Assembly: GCF_014155765.1 (NCBI RefSeq) | Contig: NZ_SCKT01000005.1 | Coordinates: 84,006-148,005, forward strand | Source: Pantoea dispersa | GTDB taxonomy: Bacteria > Pseudomonadota > Gammaproteobacteria > Enterobacterales > Enterobacteriaceae | Length of the DNA: 64,000 bases | Reading direction: 5' to 3' | Part shown: piece after piece, positions 26,072 through 35,069 of the stretch | How the letters are laid out: each line of letters begins with the position of its first letter | Position numbering within the stretch: the stretch's first letter is position 1 | Made by a program: the position numbers and the translations under genes | Notes under the pieces: model-generated | Database searches by the model: none | Told to the model about the DNA's origin: nothing | The model's input: the letters and a program-made list of their open reading frames with translations, nothing else

Positions 26072-26377
26072 TCAACGACGTGAAATCAGGATGCCGATCA
26101 GCACGCCGACTGCTGCGCCGATACCCACGCCGTGCCACGGATTTTCACGCACGTAGACGTCCGCTTTCTCCGCCGCTTCACGCGTGGTCTGCGCGATGCG
26201 TTCGCCGGATTCGCCCAGCCGCTCGCGTGAACTCTCAATGGCACCGCGTGCTTTGTGACGCAGTTTATCCAGCTCGCTTTTCGACTTATCAGCCGAGCTG
26301 CTCAGCACTTCTTCCAGGGTGTCGGCAAGGTTTTTCAGTTCCGCACGCAGATGTTCAGATGTGGTGTCTTTAGCCAT
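26072..26377 (-). CDS. yqjD: YqjD/ElaB family ribosome-tethering membrane protein
   Basis: A 101-residue DUF883 protein. A long amphipathic N-terminal helix region (residues 5-75) is followed by RENPWHGVGIGAAVGVLIGILISRR, the single C-terminal membrane anchor typical of YqjD/ElaB. In E. coli YqjD binds 70S and 100S ribosomes in stationary phase and anchors them at the inner membrane. The start is the ATG at 26375-26377 with GGAG upstream; a start four codons earlier is less likely. Co-directional with yqjE, yqjK and yqjF. Confidence 0.93.
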   Translation of the reverse strand: MAKDTTSEHLRAELKNLADTLEEVLSSSADKSKSELDKLRHKARGAIESSRERLGESGERIAQTTREAAEKADVYVRENPWHGVGIGAAVGVLIGILISRR

Positions 26378-26411
26378 GGTGTTCTCCATTACATCATTTA
26401 TTTAAGTCCGA

Positions 26412-26786
26412 TTAATAAGGCTCGGCCTGCAGCTTTTTCAGCTCCTGGCGTGCCTCTTCCAGCTTCCGTTCGCGCTTACCGATCTTCTCCTGGTCTTTGC
26501 CTTCCTGGCGATCATGCTGCAGTTCGCGCTCGCGCTCAGCCACTTTATGCTGCTGGGCTTCAATGCGTTCAGCGTGGGCGGATTTCAGTTTCTCGTCAGT
26601 GCAGTTGGCGCGGACTTCAGTCAGCGCGCGTTCCAGTCCGGTGACCCGGCGCTGGTTGTCGTGCTGTTTCGCCATCTCAATTTCGCGCTGAATATCCTGC
26701 TGTTTTTGCTGACACAGCGATTCCGCTGCCAGCAGTGAACCCGAGAGAGAGAAAAGAATCGCACCCAGCAGTAGTTGTTGTTTCAT
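26412..26786 (-). CDS. yqjC: YqjC, periplasmic DUF1090 protein
   Basis: A 124-residue protein of DUF1090 with an N-terminal signal peptide (LLLGAILFSLSGSLLAA) and a mature part that is almost wholly charged coiled-coil (GLERALTEVRANC, RERELQHDRQEGKDQEK). Two cysteines (ESLCQQK and RANCTDE) could form a disulfide. The start is the ATG at 26784-26786 (MKQQLLL), six codons inside the longer frame, with GGAAGG upstream. It heads the yqjCDEKF group. The function is unknown. Confidence 0.92.
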   Translation of the reverse strand: MKQQLLLGAILFSLSGSLLAAESLCQQKQQDIQREIEMAKQHDNQRRVTGLERALTEVRANCTDEKLKSAHAERIEAQQHKVAERERELQHDRQEGKDQEKIGKRERKLEEARQELKKLQAEPY

Positions 26787-26959
26787 CAGGTTTTTACCTT
26801 CCATTGTTGACGACCTGTCGCAAACCGGACAGGAGGGGCATCCCAGCTTGTCGTCTGCTCGCGCTTACTTAAGAATAGACAGCAGACGAAAAAATTCAAA
26901 AAACACGCGGGGATAGCGAGGATTGAGGTGCCGCCGGGCGGTGAACCCGACGGCGGGGA

Positions 26960-27328
26960 TCAGCTATAGGTGGGGCGATTAGCGTCCACCACCTGCTGTG
27001 ACGCCTGCGGACCCGCCGCCACGACAAAGCCCTGTGGCAGCAGGCGGCGCAGTACTTTCTGCGCGGCCAGGCTCTGCTCTTCATTCTCAAAATGAATGAC
27101 CAGCGCATCGCCTGCCGAGGTAATACTTTTAATCCGCACGCCCTGCGCCGAAAGCTGCTGATAGAGATAAAAGCCGTCCGGCAGATTGGTGCCACTGTGT
27201 GCCACGCGGATCTTCACCACCGTTTCATGCTGCATCAGTTTGGGCACAATGCCGATAGCCAGCAGCGCCAGCACACCAGCGCACAGCCAGGGGAGTAAAC
27301 GCCTGGGGAAATTACGCAACCCTGTCAT
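26960..27328 (-). CDS. mzrA: EnvZ/OmpR modulator MzrA
   Basis: A small inner-membrane protein that in E. coli links the CpxAR and EnvZ/OmpR systems by binding EnvZ. The product is 122 residues: a short cytoplasmic start, one membrane helix ([19 protein letters not shown]) and a periplasmic domain with [25 protein letters not shown]. The ATG overlaps the yqjA stop by one base (TAATG), so it is translationally coupled to yqjA as in E. coli. No defects. Confidence 0.93.
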   Translation of the reverse strand: MTGLRNFPRRLLPWLCAGVLALLAIGIVPKLMQHETVVKIRVAHSGTNLPDGFYLYQQLSAQGVRIKSITSAGDALVIHFENEEQSLAAQKVLRRLLPQGFVVAAGPQASQQVVDANRPTYS

Positions 27329-28002
27329 TACTGTGACTTCCCGTTCTGACCCGCCTGACGTTTACGCCACAGCACTACCAGTGAACCCACCAGACCGATG
27401 ACCAGTAGCACCAGCGGCAACAGCATCAGGCAGAACATCAGCTCATCTTCATAGCGGCGGAAAATGGGTGTTTTCCCCAGCGCAAAGCCGAGCACGGTAA
27501 GAATCAGCACCCACAGGAAGCCACTCATCCAGTTAAAGAACTGGAAGCGGGCATTGCTCAGGCCGGAAAGGCCGGCAATGGTCGGCAGCAGGGTACGGAC
27601 AAAGGCGATAAAGCGGCCAATCAGCAGCGCAGACAAGCCGTGGCGATGGAACAGACTGTGGGCGCGCTGATGATACTGCGCGGGCAGATGGGAGAGCCAT
27701 TTCTGCACCGTCGGCGTATTGCCAAGCCAGCGGCCCTGAATGTAACTGACCCAGCAGCCAAGGCTGGCGCCGGTGGTCAGCACCAGCAGGGTGAGCGGGA
27801 AGCTCATGGTGCCTTTCGCGATCAGCACGCCGACCAGAATCAGCAGACTATCACCGGGCAGAAACGCGGCGGGCAGCAGGCCATTTTCGAGAAACAGAAT
27901 CATGAACAACACGCCATAAATCGCCCACACCAGCGTGGGGTCGGAGAGCATTTCGTAATCCTGCTGCCACAGGGCATGCAGCAATGCTTGCAAAATATCC
28001 AT
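27328..28002 (-). CDS. yqjA: DedA family membrane protein YqjA
   Basis: A DedA-family inner-membrane protein needed for pH and envelope homeostasis in E. coli; the family includes undecaprenyl-phosphate translocases. The product is 224 residues from the ATG at 28000-28002 with AGGA upstream. [16 protein letters not shown] and the family motif [30 protein letters not shown] are present, including the essential Glu, Asp and Arg residues. It forms a transcription unit with mzrA. Confidence 0.95.
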   Translation of the reverse strand: MDILQALLHALWQQDYEMLSDPTLVWAIYGVLFMILFLENGLLPAAFLPGDSLLILVGVLIAKGTMSFPLTLLVLTTGASLGCWVSYIQGRWLGNTPTVQKWLSHLPAQYHQRAHSLFHRHGLSALLIGRFIAFVRTLLPTIAGLSGLSNARFQFFNWMSGFLWVLILTVLGFALGKTPIFRRYEDELMFCLMLLPLVLLVIGLVGSLVVLWRKRQAGQNGKSQ

Positions 28003-28205
28003 CAATCATTCCTGAACATCATTGTTAAACGTGCCCGTGAGGGGCTTAGGCGCAGGCGGGTTAAGTTATACATTTTAGGTATGCCACCTGAGCAGGATTT
28101 CCGGATCCATCCAGAATTGATTGTTAAATCAGCGACTTTTTATAGCCCTGTCGCAAAGGGTAAGAAAAGGGCGATAACTGTAACAAAAATCGCGGGATTC
28201 AGACA

Positions 28206-28270
28206 GTGTAAAGTCGCGGTCGCACAGGAGTTTTACCTTTTGACGCAGATGGTCAAAAGGAGCTTTACAC
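28206..28270. promoter_or_regulatory. Nested inverted repeats in the yqjA/exuR intergenic region
   Basis: Outer arms GTGTAAAG (28206-28213) / CTTTACAC (28263-28270); inner arms CCTTTTGAC (28236-28244) / GTCAAAAGG (28252-28260) with a 7-base loop. Both are perfect. They lie 200-270 bp upstream of yqjA and 70-130 bp downstream of exuR, in the otherwise gene-free stretch 28003-28337. Possibly exuR transcript end structure plus yqjA operator. E. coli yqjA is Cpx-activated, but no clean GTAAA-N5-GTAAA box is present. Confidence 0.4.
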
Positions 28271-28337
28271 GAGCTGACACTATTGCAGATTAACTGACTT
28301 TTTAGCCTGAAAATGCAGCGTTTCTGCCATTGCGGCT

Positions 28338-29090
28338 TCAGGGCAGGATCACCGGATTTTCTGCGAACATGTAGCGGTCGACGTTGAATTCGAAATCATC
28401 GGCGGTGGCGTCGAACAGCATCTGTTTAGTATTTTCCAGATGCTGCCACATCGCCAGTTTGCTGGCGGCGGGATCTTTGCGCATCAGCGCTTTTAAAATC
28501 TGGTCGTGATCGTCGCACCAGCTGGTGATATGGCGCGCGTCAATGTGCTCGTGCAGCTTAAGCCAGTAAGGATTATGCAGCCGGTGCCGCCACATTTTCT
28601 CTACGATGGCGGCCAGCGCGCTGTTTTGGGTGGCCTGGGCAATGCGCACGTGAAACTCCATATCCCACGTTGAGTCGCGCGCGTAATCTTCCTGCCGGGC
28701 TTTTTCCTGAATCGCCAGCAGCGCCACGATGTCCTGTGGACGGATCTGCGTGGCGGCAAATTCGGCGACATTGCTCTCAATCAGCTGGCGCGCCTGCAGC
28801 AGTTCAAAGGGGCCATAGCTGGCAAACTCCAGCTGATCGGTGGCGCTGTCGCGCGGTTGTGGCTGGTCGCTGATCACATGAATGCCGGACCCTTTGCGCA
28901 CCTCGACGTAGCCTTCCACCTCCAGCATGATGATCGCTTCCCGTACCACGGTGCGGCTCACCTGGTGCGCCTCCGCAATCATCCGCTCTGCCGGTAACTT
29001 TGCCCCCACGGCATAACTGCCCGCTTCGATGCGCTGCTTGAGTTCGCTGGCGAGTTGCTGGTAGAGGCGGCGGGATTCGTTCAGGTCCAT
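28338..29090 (-). CDS. exuR: GntR-family hexuronate regulator ExuR
   Basis: A FadR-subfamily GntR repressor of galacturonate/glucuronate genes. The product is 250 residues from the ATG at 29088-29090 ([13 protein letters not shown]). wHTH at about 8-75 ([41 protein letters not shown]), FCD domain 100-240 with [27 protein letters not shown] and the ending [13 protein letters not shown], all as in E. coli ExuR. UxuR is a close paralogue, but the position next to yqjA and uxaBA supports ExuR. Operator-like boxes lie in its own upstream region and before uxaB. Confidence 0.93.
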   Translation of the reverse strand: MDLNESRRLYQQLASELKQRIEAGSYAVGAKLPAERMIAEAHQVSRTVVREAIIMLEVEGYVEVRKGSGIHVISDQPQPRDSATDQLEFASYGPFELLQARQLIESNVAEFAATQIRPQDIVALLAIQEKARQEDYARDSTWDMEFHVRIAQATQNSALAAIVEKMWRHRLHNPYWLKLHEHIDARHITSWCDDHDQILKALMRKDPAASKLAMWQHLENTKQMLFDATADDFEFNVDRYMFAENPVILP

Positions 29091-29116
29091 GATTTTTCGG
29101 TTCTGTGAAAGACGGT

Positions 29117-29133
29117 AAGTTGTTATACCACTT
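29117..29133. promoter_or_regulatory. ExuR/UxuR-like operator near exuR start
   Basis: AAGTTGTTATACCACTT resembles the recalled AAATTGGTATACCAATTT box of ExuR/UxuR. It lies 27 bp upstream of the exuR start, so autoregulation is likely. Confidence 0.55.
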
Positions 29134-29157
29134 ACCCTGCGATGTCGCAAAGCGCTG

Positions 29158-29176
29158 AAGCTGTTATACCATCTGG
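29158..29176. promoter_or_regulatory. Second ExuR/UxuR-like operator
   Basis: AAGCTGTTATACCATCTGG shares the TGTTATACCA core with the site at 29117-29133. It is 41 bp away, about four helical turns, so both could be bound together. Confidence 0.5.
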
Positions 29177-29330
29177 CAAGTTAAGAACCTGCGCGCCTGC
29201 TCAGGTTTGATGTTTAATTGATAGAATATACATATGCTTAAGTCGATGAAAATAAGAGGCACGCCGGCTTTCGCCGTATGGCAATGATGGATAATGTGAC
29301 GCAGTTGGCAAACAAATCTCCCTGTCGCTG

Positions 29331-29349
29331 AAATTGGTATGATAACTTT
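29331..29349. promoter_or_regulatory. ExuR/UxuR-like operator before uxaB
   Basis: AAATTGGTATGATAACTTT matches the left half of the ExuR/UxuR box perfectly and the right half partly. It is 40 bp upstream of the uxaB start, a repressor position. The remaining 150 bp between this site and 29177 shows nothing else I recognise. Confidence 0.6.
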
Positions 29350-29388
29350 TGCGCATTAGCTGACCGATTTCATCTTCAAGGAAGCGAC

Positions 29389-30837
29389 ATGTTGCGACTC
29401 AACCGCCGCGATTTCCCCGGCGCACGCTATAGCGAACGCGTGATCCAGTTCGGCGAAGGCAACTTTTTACGTGCCTTTATCGACTGGCAGCTCGACTGGC
29501 TCAATGAACATCAGGGCACCGATGCCGGCGTGGTGGTGGTGCGACCGCGCAACCGGATGCAGACGGAGACGCTCAATCAGCAGGATGGCCTCTACACCAC
29601 GCTGCTGCGCGGGCTGAATGACGCCGGGGAGCCGCTCAGCGAAACCCGGCTGATCCGCAGCCTTAATCGTGAAATCCAGCCTTATCAGCAGTTCGATGAA
29701 TTCCTGGCTCTGGCACGCGCGCCGCAGATGCGTTTTGTGTTCTCCAACACCACCGAGGCCGGCATCGCGTATGCCGAACAGGATCGGCTGGAGGATCAAC
29801 CCGCGTCGTCGTTTCCCGGCAAACTGACGCAGCTCTTGTGGGCGCGTTATCAGCACTTTGCCGGTGCCGCCGATAAAGGCTGGCTGATCGTGCCGTGTGA
29901 GCTGATCGACCATAACGGCGACACGCTGCGCGCGCTAGTGCTGCGTTATTGCCAGCAGTGGCAGCTGCCAGCGGCCTTTATGCAATGGGTGGCGCAGCAC
30001 TGCGCCTTTTACAACACGCTGGTGGATCGCATTGTCAGCGGCTATCCGCCGGATGGGGCACAGATTGCAGCCCAACTGGGCTATGACGACCGCTATCTGG
30101 TGGCCGGGGAGCGCGACTACCAGCTGGTGCTTCAGGGACCAGATGCGCTGATGCACGAGCTGCAGCTGACGGCGCTGGCGCCAGCCGTCAGGCGGGTGGA
30201 TGACATCACGCCCTACAAAGCGCAGAAGGTGGCGCTCCTCAACGGGGCGCACACTGCGCTGGTGCCGGTAGCGTTTCAGGCCGGGCTGGCGAGCGTGGGC
30301 GAGGCAATGAACGATGCGCAGCTGGCCGCTTTTGTCGACGCCCTGCTGCGCGAAGAGGTGATCCCGACGCTGGATTTGCCGCGCGCCGAGCTGCACGCCT
30401 ATGCGGATGCGGTGCAACGCCGCTTTCGCAATCCGTTTATTCACCATGCGCTGCTGGCGATTGCGCTCAACGGCATGACCAAATTCCGTACGCGCCTGCT
30501 GCCGGCGCTGTTGCAGGCGCAGCAGCAGCGTGGCGACTGGCCGCCGCGCCTCACCTTTGCCTTTGCCGCGCTGCTGGCGTTTTATCGCGGCCAGCAGGAT
30601 GACCGGCAGTGGCCGCTGCAGGATGACGCGCACTGGCTGCAGCGTTTTGCCCGGCTGTGGCCGGCGGTCCTCACCGATCAACTCACCCCGCAGCAGCTGG
30701 TGAGCGACGTACTGAGCGACGCGCAGCACTGGGGCGAAGATTTAACCCAGCGGCCCGGTCTGGTTACGGCGGTCAGCCAGCAGCTGCACAACATTCTCGT
30801 CCATGGCATGCGGACGGCCCTTAGCCAACTGAGATAA
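29389..30837 (+). CDS. uxaB: Tagaturonate reductase (altronate oxidoreductase)
   Basis: NADH-dependent reduction of D-tagaturonate to D-altronate in galacturonate breakdown. The product is 482 residues of the mannitol dehydrogenase family: Rossmann part with QFGEGNFLRAFIDWQ, and a C-terminal domain with the family residues PYKAQKVALLNGAHT (catalytic Lys) and FIHHALLAIALNGMTKF. SD AAGGA before the ATG at 29389. It is 4 bases upstream of uxaA, so they form an operon. In E. coli uxaB is elsewhere and uxaC precedes uxaA; here uxaB takes that place. Confidence 0.96.
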   Translation: MLRLNRRDFPGARYSERVIQFGEGNFLRAFIDWQLDWLNEHQGTDAGVVVVRPRNRMQTETLNQQDGLYTTLLRGLNDAGEPLSETRLIRSLNREIQPYQQFDEFLALARAPQMRFVFSNTTEAGIAYAEQDRLEDQPASSFPGKLTQLLWARYQHFAGAADKGWLIVPCELIDHNGDTLRALVLRYCQQWQLPAAFMQWVAQHCAFYNTLVDRIVSGYPPDGAQIAAQLGYDDRYLVAGERDYQLVLQGPDALMHELQLTALAPAVRRVDDITPYKAQKVALLNGAHTALVPVAFQAGLASVGEAMNDAQLAAFVDALLREEVIPTLDLPRAELHAYADAVQRRFRNPFIHHALLAIALNGMTKFRTRLLPALLQAQQQRGDWPPRLTFAFAALLAFYRGQQDDRQWPLQDDAHWLQRFARLWPAVLTDQLTPQQLVSDVLSDAQHWGEDLTQRPGLVTAVSQQLHNILVHGMRTALSQLR

Positions 30838-30841
30838 CGCG

Positions 30842-32332
30842 ATGCAACAGGCAATCAAAATACATTCACGCGACAACGTCGCCGTCGCGCTGCAGGATCT
30901 GGCGGCCGGCACCGAGGTTATCGTCGCAGAACAGCGGATTACGCTGCAGCAGGATATCGGACGCGGCCACAAGTTTGCGCTGCAACCGCTCAACAGTGGC
31001 GAGCAGGTGATTAAATATGGGTTGCCGATTGCCCATGCCACTCAGCCGATCGCCGTCGGCGAGCTGATTCACTCCAGCAACGCGCGCACCAATCTGAGCG
31101 ATGTCGATGACTATCACTATCAGCCGGAACACCTTACGCTGCCACCGCAGGCGGCGGATCGTGAGGTACAGATCTATCGTCGCGCCACGGGTGAGGTTGG
31201 CATTCGTAACGAGCTGTGGATTTTGCCGACCGTCGGCTGCGTGAACGGCATCGCCCGGCAGATTGTGTCACGCTTCCTCCGGGAGAGTGACGACGCGGCC
31301 GGCATCGACGGCGTGCACCTGTTCAGCCATCCCTTCGGCTGTTCACAGCTGGGGCAGGATCACGAAAATACCCGCACCATGCTGCAAAATATGGTGCGTC
31401 ATCCCAATGCCGGCGCGGTGCTGGTGATTGGACTCGGCTGCGAAAACAATCAGGTCGATATCTTTCGCGACACGCTGGGCAGCTTTGACAGCGAACGTGT
31501 GCAGTTTATGGAGTGTCAGCAGCAGGATGATGAAGTGGAAGCCGGCCTGCAGCGGTTGCATGCGCTGTACAACGTGATGCGTCACGACCGTCGCCAGCCG
31601 GGCAAACTGAGCGAGCTGAAGTTTGGTCTCGAATGCGGTGGCTCGGACGGCTTTTCCGGCATCACCGCCAATCCGCTGCTCGGCTGTTTCTCTGACCAGA
31701 TGATCGCCAACGGCGGCACCACGGTGCTGACCGAAGTGCCGGAGATGTTTGGTGCCGAGCGCATCCTGATGAGCCGCTGCCATGATGCGGCGATTTTCGA
31801 CAAAACGGTGGCGATGATTAACGACTTCAAGCGCTACTTTATCGATCATCAGCAGCCGATTTATGAAAATCCATCGCCGGGCAACAAGGCGGGCGGCATC
31901 ACCACGCTGGAGGAGAAGTCGCTGGGCTGTACGCAAAAAGCCGGGCAGAGTCAGGTGGTGGATGTGCTGAAATACGGTGAGCGGCTGCGCACGCCGGGGC
32001 TCAATTTGCTCAGCGCGCCCGGTAACGATGCGGTCGCCACCAGCGCGCTGGCCGGAGCCGGCTGCCATATGGTGCTGTTTACCACCGGGCGCGGCACGCC
32101 GTACGGCGGCTTCGTGCCCACCGTGAAAATCGCCACCAACACGCCGCTGGCGGAGAAAAAGCCGCACTGGATTGATTTCAATGCCGGACGACTGCTGGAG
32201 GGTACCAGCATGGAGACGCTGCTGGCGGAGTTTGTTGAGACTATTGTGGCGATTGCGAACGGCCAGCCGGCGCGCAATGAAGCTAATGATTTCCGCGAGC
32301 TGGCAATCTTTAAGAGTGGCGTGACGCTTTAA
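30842..32332 (+). CDS. uxaA: D-altronate dehydratase
   Basis: Converts D-altronate to 2-keto-3-deoxygluconate. The product is 496 residues. An N-terminal SAF-type domain (1-90, HSRDNVAVALQDLAAG) is followed by the large UxaA catalytic domain with GYVN-like region RNELWILPTVGCVNGIA, HLFSHPFGCSQLG and KFGLECGGSDGFSGITANP. Conserved cysteines of the iron-dependent site are present. It ends 18 bases before a palindromic hairpin. The product feeds the same keto-deoxy-gluconate pool as the dgaE/dgaF operon. Confidence 0.96.
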   Translation: MQQAIKIHSRDNVAVALQDLAAGTEVIVAEQRITLQQDIGRGHKFALQPLNSGEQVIKYGLPIAHATQPIAVGELIHSSNARTNLSDVDDYHYQPEHLTLPPQAADREVQIYRRATGEVGIRNELWILPTVGCVNGIARQIVSRFLRESDDAAGIDGVHLFSHPFGCSQLGQDHENTRTMLQNMVRHPNAGAVLVIGLGCENNQVDIFRDTLGSFDSERVQFMECQQQDDEVEAGLQRLHALYNVMRHDRRQPGKLSELKFGLECGGSDGFSGITANPLLGCFSDQMIANGGTTVLTEVPEMFGAERILMSRCHDAAIFDKTVAMINDFKRYFIDHQQPIYENPSPGNKAGGITTLEEKSLGCTQKAGQSQVVDVLKYGERLRTPGLNLLSAPGNDAVATSALAGAGCHMVLFTTGRGTPYGGFVPTVKIATNTPLAEKKPHWIDFNAGRLLEGTSMETLLAEFVETIVAIANGQPARNEANDFRELAIFKSGVTL

Positions 32333-32350
32333 AGCGGCAGCGGTTAAAGC

Positions 32351-32370
32351 GCGGCACCGGTGGGTGCCGC
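32351..32370. terminator. Hairpin between uxaA and sstT
   Basis: Perfect 8-bp stem GCGGCACC-GGTG-GGTGCCGC between convergent genes; no U-tract, so termination strength is uncertain. Confidence 0.45.
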
Positions 32371-32378
32371 GGCACGGG

Positions 32379-33614
32379 TTAACCGGCGGTACGCGGCTGA
32401 CGTTCCGCTTCCGCCTGACATACGGCGGCGGTAAACAGAATGTCGGTCGAGGAGTTGAGTGCGGTTTCGGCGGAATCCTGCAGTACGCCGATGATAAAAC
32501 CGACCGCAACCACCTGCATCGCCAGATCGTTAGGAATGCCAAACATGTTGCAGGCAACCGGAATCAGCAGCAGTGAACCGCCCGCCACGCCGGACGCGCC
32601 ACAGGCACACAGCGAGGCGACAAGGCTCAGCAGAATAGCGGTGGGCACGTCCACGGCAATACCCAGCGTGTGCACCGCAGCCAGCGTCAGTACGGTAATG
32701 GTGATTGACGCGCCCGCCATGCTGATGGTCGCGCCCAGCGGAATCGATACCGAATAGGTGTCTTCATCCAGATTCAGGCGTTTGGCCAGCGCCATGTTGA
32801 CCGGAATATTCGCGGCCGAGCTGCGGGTAAAGAATGCCGTTACGCCGCTTTCGCGCAGGCAGGTAAACACCAGCGGATAAGGATTGCGGCGGATTTTCTG
32901 AAACACCAGCATCGGGTTGACCACCAGCGCCATAATCAGCATGCAGCCAATCAGCAACGTCAGCAGGTGGGCATATTGCCACAGCGCGCCGAAGCCGGTT
33001 GAGGCCAGAATCGATGCCACCAAACCAAAAATGCCCAGCGGCGCGCAGCGAATCACACAGCGCACCACCCAGGTCGCGGCATTCGACGCGTCATTCAGGA
33101 AGGCTTTGCTGCTCGGGCTGGCATGACGAAACGCCAGGCCAAGACCAATCGCCCACACCAGAATGCCAATGTAGTTGGCGTTCATCAGCGCTTCAATCGG
33201 ATTAGCGACCATGCTCATCAGCAGGCCGTGCAGTACTTCGGTGATGCCGGACGGCGGGGTAATTTCGGTCGCGCCGACGTCCATCGACAGCGTCTGCGGG
33301 AACAGATGGCTGAAAATCACCGCGACCACCGCCGCGAAGAAGGTACTGAGCAGGTACAGCATGATGATCGGGCGAATATTGGTTTTTTGCCCCTGCTGAT
33401 GGTTGGCAATGGAAGAGATCACCAGCACCAGTACCAGCAGCGGTGCCACGGCTTTCAGCGCGCGCACGAACAGTTCACCCAGCAGGCCCACGGCCAGCGC
33501 GGCATCGCGTGAAAGCCACGCCAGCGCCACGCCGGCAATCAGGCCGATCATGATTTGTTTTACCAGGCTTCCTGAGAACAGCGCACCCAGCGGTCGAAGA
33601 AGATTATTTAGCAT
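32379..33614 (-). CDS. sstT: Serine/threonine:sodium symporter SstT
   Basis: A dicarboxylate/amino acid:cation symporter-family carrier that imports L-serine and L-threonine with Na+. The product is 411 residues with about eight membrane helices and two re-entrant loops; the family motifs [20 protein letters not shown] and [19 protein letters not shown], and the HP2 region [19 protein letters not shown], are plain. It is convergent with uxaA and co-directional with alx, in E. coli order. No defect. Confidence 0.97.
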   Translation of the reverse strand: MLNNLLRPLGALFSGSLVKQIMIGLIAGVALAWLSRDAALAVGLLGELFVRALKAVAPLLVLVLVISSIANHQQGQKTNIRPIIMLYLLSTFFAAVVAVIFSHLFPQTLSMDVGATEITPPSGITEVLHGLLMSMVANPIEALMNANYIGILVWAIGLGLAFRHASPSSKAFLNDASNAATWVVRCVIRCAPLGIFGLVASILASTGFGALWQYAHLLTLLIGCMLIMALVVNPMLVFQKIRRNPYPLVFTCLRESGVTAFFTRSSAANIPVNMALAKRLNLDEDTYSVSIPLGATISMAGASITITVLTLAAVHTLGIAVDVPTAILLSLVASLCACGASGVAGGSLLLIPVACNMFGIPNDLAMQVVAVGFIIGVLQDSAETALNSSTDILFTAAVCQAEAERQPRTAG

Positions 33615-33807
33615 ATTACGGTCTTTTTATCGCGGTATGAGTGTTGTGCGCGGTTGCTCCGCGCCAAACGGTTTGCCCGGCGGAGTATAAGGAAAAGAGC
33701 CGACGAGAAAAGAGATAATTCTGCCGGTGCGCGCCAGATCGGTTTTTTGATCTGCTGATGACAGGAAGTGTGACAGAGATATGAAACGCGAAGGTTGGCG
33801 CTGGCGA

Positions 33808-33836
33808 AACAAAGCAGGGGCGATTAGCGCCCCTGC
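33808..33836 (-). terminator. Terminator after alx
   Basis: Minus strand GCAGGGGCG-CTAAT-CGCCCCTGC then TTTGTTT, 7 bases after the alx stop. The sstT promoter region lies between this and 33615. Confidence 0.82.
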
Positions 33837-33842
33837 AGAAGA

Positions 33843-34814
33843 TTATCGTGAGATGCCTTTCTGGTCGTTTCTGTGGTTTACCCAGGCGTTAATTAGCAGC
33901 GTACCGCCGAGAATTACGCCGACCACCGTCAGCGAGATCGCCACCGGAATGTGATAGAACTCGACGATCAGCATCTTGATACCGATAAACACCAGCACGA
34001 TCGCCAGACCGTACTTCAGCATCGAGAAGCGCTCTGCCACGTTGGCCAGCAGGAAGTACATAGCGCGCAGGCCAAGGATGGCGAACAGGTTAGAGGTCAG
34101 CACGATGAACGGGTCGGTAGTGACGGCAAAAATAGCCGGAATACTGTCGACAGCGAAAATAACATCGCTCAGCTCCACCATAATCAGCACCAGCAGCAGC
34201 GGTGTGGCAAACAGCACGCCGTTTTTGCGGGTGAAGAACTTTTCGCCGTGCAGTTCATCGGTCATGCGCAGATGCTTACGCAGCCAGCGCACCACCGGCT
34301 TATCGCCGACGGCAGCGTCATCGCCCTCTTTCGCGAAGGCCATTTTGATGCCGGTAAACAGCAGGAAAGCGCCGAAGATATAGAGGATCCAGCTGAACTG
34401 TGTGACCAGCCAGCTGCCGGCAAAGATCATGATGGTACGCAGCACAATCGCGCCCAGCACGCCGTAAATCAGCACGCGGCGCTGAAGATTAGACGGAATG
34501 GCGAAGTAGCTGAACAGCATCAGCCAGACGAAGACGTTATCGACCGCCAGCGCTTTTTCCAGTACGTAACCCGTCAGGAAAGCCAGGGTTTGCGCGGTTG
34601 CGACTTCGCGCCCGGCGCTACCGTCGAGATACCACCAGAACGCGGCGGCAAACAGCAAAGAAACGGAGATCCACACCAGCGACCAGACGGCAGCCTGTTT
34701 GAATGACATGGTTTGTGCGCCGCGTCGTCCCTGTAAGAAGAGATCGATCGCCAGCATGATGAGCACGACGACAGCGAAGCTGCCCCAGAGTAACGGTGTG
34801 CCTACAGAGTGCAT
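33843..34814 (-). CDS. alx: TerC-family membrane protein Alx
   Basis: An inner-membrane TerC-family protein implicated in Mn2+ export and alkaline pH response in E. coli. The product is 323 residues from the ATG at 34812-34814 ([13 protein letters not shown]). About nine membrane helices; metal-binding-type acidic motifs in [18 protein letters not shown] and [27 protein letters not shown]. The frame continues upstream through the leader but that part is the riboswitch terminator, not protein. The gene is behind a yybP-ykoY-type leader. Confidence 0.96.
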   Translation of the reverse strand: MHSVGTPLLWGSFAVVVLIMLAIDLFLQGRRGAQTMSFKQAAVWSLVWISVSLLFAAAFWWYLDGSAGREVATAQTLAFLTGYVLEKALAVDNVFVWLMLFSYFAIPSNLQRRVLIYGVLGAIVLRTIMIFAGSWLVTQFSWILYIFGAFLLFTGIKMAFAKEGDDAAVGDKPVVRWLRKHLRMTDELHGEKFFTRKNGVLFATPLLLVLIMVELSDVIFAVDSIPAIFAVTTDPFIVLTSNLFAILGLRAMYFLLANVAERFSMLKYGLAIVLVFIGIKMLIVEFYHIPVAISLTVVGVILGGTLLINAWVNHRNDQKGISR

Positions 34815-34837
34815 AGTCGTATCCTGTCCTGAAAATG

Positions 34838-34868
34838 AAAAAACGGCTGAGTCAGAAGACGTCAGCCG
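34838..34868 (-). terminator. Leader terminator in front of alx
   Basis: Minus strand CGGCTGA-N11-TCAGCCG followed by six T, between the riboswitch aptamer and the alx start. It is the expression platform: readthrough or termination is decided upstream. Confidence 0.85.
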
Positions 34869-34875
34869 CTTTATA

Positions 34876-35010
34876 GAGCTGCAAGCAAACCTCGCCTTCC
34901 GGCAAGGTCTCACTTACAACACAGAATCAATTCCGGGTTGCCTGACGACCGGATGCGCTACGCATCGTAATGACGATCGGTCAGCTTACAAGTTACTCCC
35001 CTTTGCTGCC
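34876..35010 (-). promoter_or_regulatory. yybP-ykoY-type manganese riboswitch (alx PRE element)
   Basis: Read on the minus strand it starts with the conserved AAAGGGGAGTAAC block. A pyrimidine-purine helix region (ATCGTCATTACGATGCG) follows, then the second conserved block GAGACCTTGCC-GGAA-GGCGAGGTTT. These two loops make the Mn2+ site of the yybP-ykoY class. In E. coli the same element (PRE) controls alx in response to high pH and Mn2+. Boundaries are approximate. Confidence 0.88.
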
Positions 35011-35069
35011 GCCAACATACGTGCAAGCGCGAGCAGATTCAATGGGGGAGCTGTAATATTTTGCAATAT

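Noticed and set aside
28100-28300. CpxR box upstream of yqjA
   Set aside because: GTAAA-like words are present but not in the GTAAA-N4-8-GTAAA arrangement at a usable distance.
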